A stretch of DNA of 32,738 bases from Microbispora triticiradicis (lineage in GTDB: Bacteria; Actinomycetota; Actinomycetes; Streptosporangiales; Streptosporangiaceae): NCBI GenBank assembly GCA_003260025.2, contig QFZU02000131.1, positions 1 through 32,738 of the forward strand, read 5' to 3'. The notes below the pieces were generated by a model that was not told the origin of the DNA, searched no databases, and saw only the letters and a list, made by a program, of their open reading frames with translations. The position numbers were made by a program, and so were the translations under genes. This document shows positions 24,635 to 30,764 of this stretch, in pieces. Numbering within the stretch: the first letter of the stretch is position 1; each line of letters begins with the position of its first letter.

Positions 24635-24650
24635 GTAACCCCTGTGAAAC
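24635..24650 (+). promoter_or_regulatory. GlnR-type box upstream of glnA2
   Basis: GTAAC (24635-24639), 6 nt, GAAAC (24646-24650) matches one a/b pair of the actinobacterial GlnR consensus gTnAC-n6-GaAAC. It lies 54 bp before the glnA2 start. A second a/b pair at the expected spacing is not seen. The assignment is from consensus matching and promoter context. Confidence 0.5.
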
Positions 24651-24703
24651 ACGAACGAGGCAAACTGGTAGACACGCCGTTCTGTAACTCCGAGAGGTAC
24701 GCC

Positions 24704-26065
24704 TTGGACCGCCAGCAGGAATTCGTCCTCCGCACGCTCGAAGAGCGAGACATCCGGTTCATCCGGCTGTGGTTCACCGACGTGCTCGGTTTCCTGAAGT
24801 CGGTGGCGATCGCGCCGGCCGAGCTGGAGGGTGCCTTCGCCGAGGGCATCGGGTTCGACGGCTCGGCGATCGAGGGCTTCTCGCGGGTCTACGAGTCGGA
24901 CATGCTGGCCAAGCCCGACCCCTCGACGTTCCAGATCCTGCCGTGGCGCAGCGAGACGCCGGGCGCCGCCCGCATGTTCTGCGACATCCTGATGCCGGAC
25001 GGCTCGCCGTCGCACGCCGACCCGCGTTTCGTGCTGAAGCGGACGCTGGCCAAGGCGGCCGACATGGGGTTCACCTTCTACACCCACCCCGAGGTCGAGT
25101 TCTTCCTGCTGCGCAACCGGCCGGAGAAGGGCGGCAGGCCCGAGCCGATAGACGAGGGCGGCTACTTCGACCACACCCCGCACAGCGCGGGCCACGACTT
25201 CCGCCGCAACGCGATCATGATGCTGGAGTCGATGGGCATCTCGGTGGAGTACAGCCACCACGAGGGCGCCCCGGGCCAGCAGGAGATCGACCTGCGGTAC
25301 GCCGACGCGCTCACCACCGCCGACAACATCATGACGTTCCGGCTGGTCATGAAGGAGGTGGCGCTGGAGCAGGGCGTGTGGGCCTCGTTCATGCCCAAGC
25401 CGTTCACCGACTTCCCCGGCTCCGGCATGCACACGCACATGTCGCTGTTCGAGGGCGACCGCAACGCCTTCTACGAGCCCGGCTCCGACTACCAGCTCTC
25501 CAAGATCGGCCGGTCGTTCATCGGCGGCCTGCTCCGGCACGCCGCGGAGATCACCGCCGTGTGCAACCAGTGGGTGAACTCCTACAAGCGGCTGTGGGGC
25601 GGCGCCGAGGCGATCGCCGGAGCCGGCGGCGAGGCCCCCGCGTACATCTGCTGGGGGCACAACAACCGCTCGGCGCTCGTGCGGGTGCCGATGTACAAGC
25701 CGCACAAGGGTGGCTCCACCCGCATCGAGTTCCGGTCGCTCGACTCCTCCTGCAACCCCTACCTCGCCTTCGCCGTCATCCTGGCGGCCGGGCTCAAGGG
25801 CATCGAGGAGGGGTACGAGATGCCGCCGGGGGCCGAGGACGACGTGTGGGCGCTCACGAGCTCGGAGCGGCGGGCGCTCGGCATCCAGCCGCTGCCCCAG
25901 TCGCTCGACGAGGCGATCGCGGCGATGGAGCACAGCGAGCTCGTCGCCGAGACCCTCGGTGAGCACGTCTTCGACTACTTCCTGCGTAACAAGCGCTCGG
26001 AGTGGCAGGAGTACCGCCGCCAGGTGACCGAGTACGAGCTCGGCCGCTACCTGCCGGTGCTGTAG
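24704..26065 (+). CDS. glnA2: Glutamine synthetase-like enzyme, GlnA2 type
   Basis: 453 residues. TTG 24704 is chosen: GAGAGG lies 6 nt upstream and the protein then begins MDRQQEFVLRTLEERDIRF, the usual GlnA2 start; a GTG at 24644 is in frame further upstream. Active-site elements are complete: FDGSAIEGF (51-59), HPEVEFF (Glu130/132), HHEGAPGQQEIDL (186-197), GMHTHMS (His243/245), GGEAP (Glu310, the catalytic flap Glu) and RIEFRS (340-345). Before GGEAP there are extra residues (WGGAEAIAGA) not found in GlnA1. The Tyr that GlnE modifies in GS-I is absent: the aligned region reads VWALTSSE. Streptomyces GlnA2 has been reported to act as a gamma-glutamylpolyamine synthetase, so polyamine use is possible. 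Confidence 0.9.
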   Translation: MDRQQEFVLRTLEERDIRFIRLWFTDVLGFLKSVAIAPAELEGAFAEGIGFDGSAIEGFSRVYESDMLAKPDPSTFQILPWRSETPGAARMFCDILMPDGSPSHADPRFVLKRTLAKAADMGFTFYTHPEVEFFLLRNRPEKGGRPEPIDEGGYFDHTPHSAGHDFRRNAIMMLESMGISVEYSHHEGAPGQQEIDLRYADALTTADNIMTFRLVMKEVALEQGVWASFMPKPFTDFPGSGMHTHMSLFEGDRNAFYEPGSDYQLSKIGRSFIGGLLRHAAEITAVCNQWVNSYKRLWGGAEAIAGAGGEAPAYICWGHNNRSALVRVPMYKPHKGGSTRIEFRSLDSSCNPYLAFAVILAAGLKGIEEGYEMPPGAEDDVWALTSSERRALGIQPLPQSLDEAIAAMEHSELVAETLGEHVFDYFLRNKRSEWQEYRRQVTEYELGRYLPVL

Positions 26066-26126
26066 CCGCCGCGCCGTCACGGCGACGTTACAGGTTGCAA
26101 ATCTTCCCGACACTCCCGTCCGTTTA

Positions 26127-26154
26127 ACTGTTTCCTATGCCGGAACAGTAAAAT
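26127..26154 (+). promoter_or_regulatory. Candidate promoter/inverted repeat before hotdog-like gene
   Basis: ACTGTT (26127-26132) pairs with AACAGT (26144-26149) across 11 nt, and the following TAAAAT (26149-26154) is a good -10. TTAACT (26124-26129) could be a -35 with a long 19-nt spacer. The repeat lies between these elements, so it could be an operator or, less likely, the glnA2 transcript end. Confidence 0.35.
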
Positions 26155-26219
26155 CGGCGCACTTGTTGTGACCCTTACGGGTGAGCCGTATCGACGTGAC
26201 TCAGGGAGGACGTGGCCAT

Positions 26220-26963
26220 ATGACGGCGGCTGCGGGACTGCAGACCGTTCTGACCGTACCGAAGCGCTTCCGGGGGCCCGAGGGCACCGCCAACGGCGGA
26301 TGGATCGCGGGCACCCTCGCCGGCACGCTGACGGGGGCCGGTCATGAATCTCCGGTGGAGGTCACCCTCCGCAGACCGGTCCCGCTCGAAACCGGGCTGA
26401 CGCTCGAACAGGTCGGCAACGCCGTCGTCCTGAGCGTCGGCGAGAGCCATCTCGCCGAGGCCATCCCCGTCGCGGAGCCGCTGACGCCGCCGCCGTTCGT
26501 GTCGTTCACCGACGCGGCGCGGGCGGAGTCGGGCTTCCCCGGACTGCACGGCCACGCCATCGCCGGCTGCTTCGCCTGCGGGCTGCGCGAGCCGGGCGAC
26601 GGCCTGCGGATCTTCCCCGGTCCGGTGGACGGCACCGACCTGGTGGCCGCCGGATGGCGGGTGCCGTTCAACGTCACCGACGAGCAGGGCGTGGTCCCCG
26701 GCTCGATCGTCTGGGCGGCGCTCGACTGCGCCACCGGGTGGGCGCACCACCGCGCGTTCACCGGCGCCGAGCCCGCCCGGCCTCCGCTCCTCGGGCGGCT
26801 CACCGGGCAGGTGTTCCGCCGGGTCTACCCGATGGGCAGGTATTCCGTCGTCGCCCGCGCGACCGGCCGCGAGGGCCGCAAGATCTTCGGCACCAGCGCG
26901 GTCTACGAGGTGGACGGCACTCTGGTGGCCGCCGCCCAGGCGACCTGGATCATCCCCAAGTGA
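26220..26963 (+). CDS. Hotdog-fold (thioesterase-like) protein with CxxC
   Basis: 247 residues from ATG 26220, chosen for GGGAGGA 9 nt upstream. The chain looks like two hotdog repeats. The first (about 14-95) has GGWIAGTLAG and a VEVTLRRPVPLE strand. The second (about 115-247) has WAALDCATGWAH, LLGRLTGQVFRRVYPMGRYSVVARATGREGRKIFGTSAVYEVDG. At the junction is GCFACG (Cys117/Cys120), a conserved feature of this group with unknown role, possibly metal binding. Proteins with this pattern are annotated as thioesterase-like; no substrate is known. The stop is directly adjacent to the stop of the convergent hydrolase. Confidence 0.7.
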   Translation: MTAAAGLQTVLTVPKRFRGPEGTANGGWIAGTLAGTLTGAGHESPVEVTLRRPVPLETGLTLEQVGNAVVLSVGESHLAEAIPVAEPLTPPPFVSFTDAARAESGFPGLHGHAIAGCFACGLREPGDGLRIFPGPVDGTDLVAAGWRVPFNVTDEQGVVPGSIVWAALDCATGWAHHRAFTGAEPARPPLLGRLTGQVFRRVYPMGRYSVVARATGREGRKIFGTSAVYEVDGTLVAAAQATWIIPK

Positions 26964-27866
26964 TCAGCCGGCGGTGAGACGGGCGGCCACGAGCGCGGCG
27001 CAGCGGGGATCGAACAGGATCGTGTAGTGGTTGCAGTCGGGGACGACCTCGTCGCGCAGCCCCGGCAGCTCCGCCTTCCACCGCGCGGTGAGATCGTCGG
27101 GCTGCAGCCCGACGTCCTGGTTCAGCAGCCCTCTGGGCGCGCGGAGCAGCAGCGGCGCGGGCTCGATCGCCTTGAGCGCCGCGCCGAGCTCCGCGTGTCT
27201 CGTCAGGGGCCAGCGCCCGTCCTGCCGTACGGCCTCCTCGCGGACGCGCGACCGCACGGCGCCGTCCGGTCCGGTGGCGTCGTAGCGGACGTACTCCTCG
27301 ACGACCGGGGACCAGTCGCCGGCCAGCGCGGAATGGGCGCGGAACAGGTCGAGATACGCCTCCACGTCCGGGAAGGTCCGGGAGAGCCGGGCGATGGCGG
27401 GGCCGAGCGTCGCCGCCATCACCTCGTCGGGGTCCGCGCCCGGCGGCAGCGGCAGCGGCAGGCCGCCGTCCACCAGCACGACCCGGGCATAGCGCCACCC
27501 TCCATCCCCTGCGGCCCCGGTTCGAGCGGCCCCGGTTCGAGCGGCGGCGTGCAGGGCGGCGACGTAGGCGCCCATCGAATGCCCGGTGAGCACGCTGGTG
27601 CCGTCCGCGCCGACGTGCCGGGCCACCAGTTCCAGGTCCTCCGCGTGCCGGTCCAGGCCGTACGGGCCGGGCAGGCCGGCGCTGTGGCCGCGGCCGCGCA
27701 GGTCGGCGGCGACCAGTGACCAGCCGGGCGGCAGCGCGTCGCCCACCGCCCGCCAGGCCATGAGGGAGGCGCTGATGCCGTGCGCCGCGATGATCAGGCG
27801 CGGGCCGTCGCCGAACCGGGCGATCCGCAGCCGCCCGCCGGGGACGGCGACTTCGTCGAACTTCAT
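26964..27866 (-). CDS. Alpha/beta hydrolase
   Basis: 300 residues, ATG at 27866. The fold is standard: HGISASLMAW oxyanion loop (about 29-38), DLRGRGHS (55-62), nucleophile Ser97 in GHSMGAY and His280 in DCNHYTILF, with a cap region between about 140 and 230. The likely acid lies between 240 and 260 but the expected Asp is not clear. An exact 15-bp duplication places RTGAARTGAA after the nucleophile helix. No SD is present; TACAGT lies 7 nt before the ATG, consistent with a leaderless mRNA. It is convergent with the hotdog-like gene with no intervening base. Substrate unknown. Confidence 0.8.
   Translation of the reverse strand: MKFDEVAVPGGRLRIARFGDGPRLIIAAHGISASLMAWRAVGDALPPGWSLVAADLRGRGHSAGLPGPYGLDRHAEDLELVARHVGADGTSVLTGHSMGAYVAALHAAARTGAARTGAAGDGGWRYARVVLVDGGLPLPLPPGADPDEVMAATLGPAIARLSRTFPDVEAYLDLFRAHSALAGDWSPVVEEYVRYDATGPDGAVRSRVREEAVRQDGRWPLTRHAELGAALKAIEPAPLLLRAPRGLLNQDVGLQPDDLTARWKAELPGLRDEVVPDCNHYTILFDPRCAALVAARLTAG
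27511..27540 (-). repeat. Exact 15-bp tandem duplication in hydrolase gene
   Basis: Two identical 15-bp units (GCGGCCCCGGTTCGA at 27511 and 27526) encode the repeated five residues RTGAA. The reading frame is kept and the repeat falls in a surface loop before GDGGWRYARVV. Confidence 0.85.
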
Positions 27867-27996
27867 GGAACGGACTGTACGGAACCGCGCATGCCGCGCC
27901 TGACCCGGGCGCCGGCGGCCGGGGGCGTGCCCCGGCAGGTTCGCCTCCTCGCTCGGTGGCGGACCCAGCCGGGCACAGAGCCGGTAGGGGCACCGG

Positions 27997-29340
27997 TCAG
28001 AGGTAGTCCCGGTACAGGTTGACGGAGGGCCACGACGTCACGGCGTTGGCCGCCTGGCGTAGGGCGTTGTCGATGGACGCGTCGAAATCGAGCTCGGTGT
28101 CGTCGTCACGCCTCCGGTTGAACAGGGCGGCCCAGTTGAGGCCGTCGTGGCGGCGTACGAGCAGGGTGGTCGTGCCGGGCAGGCTGCCGTTGTGGGCGGC
28201 GTCGATGCCGCCTCCGGCGTTGCGGACGACCCAGCCGCACCCATACCACCACCCGCCCGGCTGGACCCCGATCTCCGGCTGGGCGAACGCCTGGTCGATC
28301 GAGTCGCCTTCCAGCGTCGGGAAGGTGATGTGGTCCAGGACGGGGTCGTACTTGATCCCGCGCTGGTCGAACAGGTCGCCGAACCGAACGACGTCGACCG
28401 CGCTGCCCAGCCAGCCGCCGTGGGCGTCCATGTTCTCCAGGTTGAAGCCGCCGTCGGGGGACGGCACCATACTGCCGGAGGAGTCGAAGACGTAGACCGC
28501 CTCCTGCTTCGATTCGTAGGAGACCTCTCCGGGGGCGGCGTATTCGGGCAGGGAGCGGCCCTGGCGCATCCTGGTGATGCCCCGGGGATTGAGGATCCTC
28601 TCCTGGACGTAGGTGGCGTACGGCATCCCCCCGGCCTTCTCGATTATCCGGCCGAGCAGCATGTAGCCGTAGTTGCTGTAGGCGTACCTGGCCCCGGGGT
28701 CGAAGTCCAGCCGTACGCCGGTCGTGCGCCGCATGATGTTGGACCGGCTGATCGGGAGCGGCACGCCGAGCTCGCTCGCGATGACGGAATCGAGGAACAT
28801 AGGGTCCGGCGTGAGGGCTCTGTCCCAGCCGCCCAGGTGCTGGAGGAGCCTGCGCACGGTCACGTTCCCCAGCCGGGCGTCGGCGGTCTTGCCTGGCGGC
28901 GGTGTCAGCGTGAGCCGGTCGGTCAGCTTGTCGTCGAGGCTGAGCTTTCCGGCCTGCACCAGCTTGAGCACGGCCGCCGCGGTGATCGGCTTGCTGACGC
29001 TGGCGAGCCGGAACAGCGCGGTCGGTTCGACCGTGAAATGCAGGTTGCGCGAGAAGCTGTATCCGCGGGCCAGCACCAGCTTGCCGTTGCGGCTGACGGC
29101 CAGGGAACCGGCGGAGATGTTCCGGTCCTGCATGAACCTGCTCATGGCCTGGTTGAAGGCGTCCAGCCCGGGATCGGTCGAGCCGGTCACCTTGAAGACC
29201 GGCCTGGGGAACTCGGGCTCGAAGGTGTCGGCGTGTGCCGTCCCCCGAGCCCCGGGCAGGAGGACGCCTCCGGCCACTCCGAGCCCGGCCAGCCCCGCCA
29301 CCCGGCCGAAGTCGCGCCGGGTCAGTCTCTTCCGCTTCAT
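27997..29340 (-). CDS. Tat-exported serine hydrolase, class C beta-lactamase-like
   Basis: 447 residues; ATG 29340 has GGAG 5 nt upstream and gives a twin-arginine signal: RRDFGRVAGLAGLGVAGGVLLPG, with cleavage near AHA-D (residue 38). The Ser/Lys pair is Ser114-x-x-Lys117 in RLASVSKPIT, the Tyr-x-Asn motif is YSN (221-223), and the third motif is HNG in AAHNGSLPGTTT. The group includes esterases, D-aminopeptidases and penicillin-binding-like enzymes; it is not a typical resistance beta-lactamase. Export by Tat implies folding in the cytoplasm and an extracellular or envelope substrate, perhaps an ester or peptide. A 36-codon gene lies 44 nt upstream on the same strand. Confidence 0.85.
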   Translation of the reverse strand: MKRKRLTRRDFGRVAGLAGLGVAGGVLLPGARGTAHADTFEPEFPRPVFKVTGSTDPGLDAFNQAMSRFMQDRNISAGSLAVSRNGKLVLARGYSFSRNLHFTVEPTALFRLASVSKPITAAAVLKLVQAGKLSLDDKLTDRLTLTPPPGKTADARLGNVTVRRLLQHLGGWDRALTPDPMFLDSVIASELGVPLPISRSNIMRRTTGVRLDFDPGARYAYSNYGYMLLGRIIEKAGGMPYATYVQERILNPRGITRMRQGRSLPEYAAPGEVSYESKQEAVYVFDSSGSMVPSPDGGFNLENMDAHGGWLGSAVDVVRFGDLFDQRGIKYDPVLDHITFPTLEGDSIDQAFAQPEIGVQPGGWWYGCGWVVRNAGGGIDAAHNGSLPGTTTLLVRRHDGLNWAALFNRRRDDDTELDFDASIDNALRQAANAVTSWPSVNLYRDYL

Positions 29341-29384
29341 CGGATCTCCGTCACCGGAGGGTCCGATCGCTCCTCCGCGGCCGA

Positions 29385-29495
29385 TCACGCCTCGATCGCG
29401 ATCTCGTTGTGGTTCACGCCGATGGGCACGACCGGCGGGAAGGGCGCCTGGTTCTGTCCCGGCTGAGGGACCTTGACATCGTCGTTCTCGGACAC
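29385..29495 (-). CDS. 36-codon hypothetical peptide, possible precursor
   Basis: A short frame, GTG 29495 with GAGG 5 nt upstream, stop at 29385-29387. About 33 of 36 codons end in G or C, while the in-frame upstream extension drops to about 15 of 24, which supports this start. The peptide opens with acidic MSENDDVK, has a Gln/Pro-rich middle, a PFPPVVPIG segment and ends NEIAIEA. After residue 2 it contains no Ser, Thr or Cys. It has no signal peptide or membrane segment. It is followed 44 nt later by the Tat serine hydrolase on the same strand, suggesting a shared transcript. A modified peptide precursor or a small regulatory protein are possibilities; neither is shown. Confidence 0.55.
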   Translation of the reverse strand: MSENDDVKVPQPGQNQAPFPPVVPIGVNHNEIAIEA

Positions 29496-29718
29496 TTCTG
29501 CCTCATCTCGGACGGCTCGGGGTCTGCACGCATCAGCGTCGGGGCGCTCCGGCACGTACGGATAGAGCAATCACTACTCATCTTGGGACCGGCCGTTACT
29601 TCCCGCGCCCGCGGTCGTGCGGCCGGGCGACGACCCCGCCGTGGCCATCTGGGTACGGCGGCTGTGCGCGTGCGACCCAGGTATCGCCTGTCCTGATATG
29701 TGTCTTTAAGCTGCGCGC

Positions 29719-30471
29719 ATGGATGAACGTCTGCTCGTCATCGAGCACGAGGCCGAAGCCGGTCTGGGCTACTTCGCCGGCTGGCTGGAGGCCGCCGGCG
29801 TCGCCGTCGAGGTCGTCCGGCCGTACAAGGGAGAGGCGGTGCCCGCGACCGCGGGCGGCGGGCTGCTCGTCCTCGGCGGCGCCGCCGCCGCGTGGGACGA
29901 CGAGGGGTATCCGTGGCTGCCCGCCACCAGGGACCTGCTCGCGCGCGCGGTGGACGGCGGAGTCCCGGTTCTCGGCATCTGCCTCGGCGCCCAGCTCATG
30001 ACCCTGGCCTGCGGCGGGACCGTCGAGCGCGGCGACGCGGGCCCGGAGATCGGCCTCTGCGAGATCGAACCGCTGCCCGAGGCGGCGGACGACCCGCTCC
30101 TGTCCGCGCCGCCCGGCGGAACGGTACCCCTGCGATCTGAGCCCCTGCGGTCGGTGCCCCGGCGGACGGTGCCTCTGCGGACGGTGCAGTACCACTACGA
30201 CGCGATGACCACCCTGCCACCCGGCGCGGTACGCCTCGCGACCGGCGCGCGGTACGCCAACCAGGCCTACCGGCTCGGCGACCACGCCTGGGCGGTGCAG
30301 TTCCATCCCGAGGCCACGCCCGAGATCTTCGCCTCCTGGGCCGGGAGCGGCGAGCTCGCGCCCGAGGCGGCGGCGGAGCTGACCACGCAGGTCACGGCGG
30401 CCGGGCGGGAGCTCGAACAGACCTGGAGGCCGCTGGCCGAGGCGTTCGCGGCCCAGGTGACACGGCTCTGA
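29719..30471 (+). CDS. Class I glutamine amidotransferase-like protein
   Basis: 250 residues, ATG 29719. GATase1 motifs are clear: LLVLGGAAAAWDDEGYPWL (about 49-67), Cys88 in GICLGAQ, and His196/Glu198 in AVQFHPEAT. Stand-alone proteins of this kind are annotated as GMP synthase-like amidotransferases; some act on gamma-glutamyl compounds. Placement between glnA2 and glnE fits glutamine or gamma-glutamyl metabolism, but no partner synthase domain is present. Residues 135-157 are made of five-residue units (TVPLR, SEPLR, SVPRR, TVPLR) just before VQYHYDAM, an apparent insert. There is no SD; TAAGCT (29707-29712) lies 6 nt before the ATG, so a leaderless transcript is likely. Confidence 0.85.
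   Translation: MDERLLVIEHEAEAGLGYFAGWLEAAGVAVEVVRPYKGEAVPATAGGGLLVLGGAAAAWDDEGYPWLPATRDLLARAVDGGVPVLGICLGAQLMTLACGGTVERGDAGPEIGLCEIEPLPEAADDPLLSAPPGGTVPLRSEPLRSVPRRTVPLRTVQYHYDAMTTLPPGAVRLATGARYANQAYRLGDHAWAVQFHPEATPEIFASWAGSGELAPEAAAELTTQVTAAGRELEQTWRPLAEAFAAQVTRL
30121..30180 (+). repeat. 15-bp, five-codon tandem repeat in amidotransferase
   Basis: Four imperfect 15-bp units start at 30121, 30136, 30151 and 30166, with a partial fifth. A common form is ACGGTGCCTCTGCGG. They encode TVPLR, SEPLR, SVPRR and TVPLR and keep the frame. They sit between the Cys-containing and His-containing parts of the enzyme. Confidence 0.8.
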
Positions 30472-30764
30472 CCTGCCGTCCCGCCGCGCGGGAGGCATGG
30501 GAAGGGGACGCGGGCAAACCGCGTGATGCGCCGATTACGCAGAGAAACCGCTAAGGACGCCGCACAACCCACCGGGTTACCGTGTGCGCGAGCCCGGCAC
30601 GCGCCGAGCTGCGACATCAGTGGACGCCGGGAGGCGTCCGTTCGGGAATCGGGTCCCGAGGGGGGACCGATCTCTGCGAGGAGGCGTCCATCCCTGTGTA
30701 CGGTTACTGGGAAGGCATGTCTCGGGGGACCGACGTGATCGACGTCGGGGTGGAGGAAGGAACG

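Noticed and set aside
29496..29570. Upstream extension of the 36-codon peptide to 61 residues
   Set aside because: Third-position G/C drops to about 15 of 24 codons and the start would be TTG without an SD, so the shorter form from GTG 29495 is preferred.
30534..30549. GlnR-like sequence before glnE (ATTAC, then GAAAC)
   Set aside because: The spacing is 5 nt, not 6, and the first box lacks the initial G; not supported as a GlnR site.
30523..30738. 71-codon frame before glnE
   Set aside because: Arg-rich, no SD, no family signal; it fills the glnE upstream region and overlaps the alternative glnE start.
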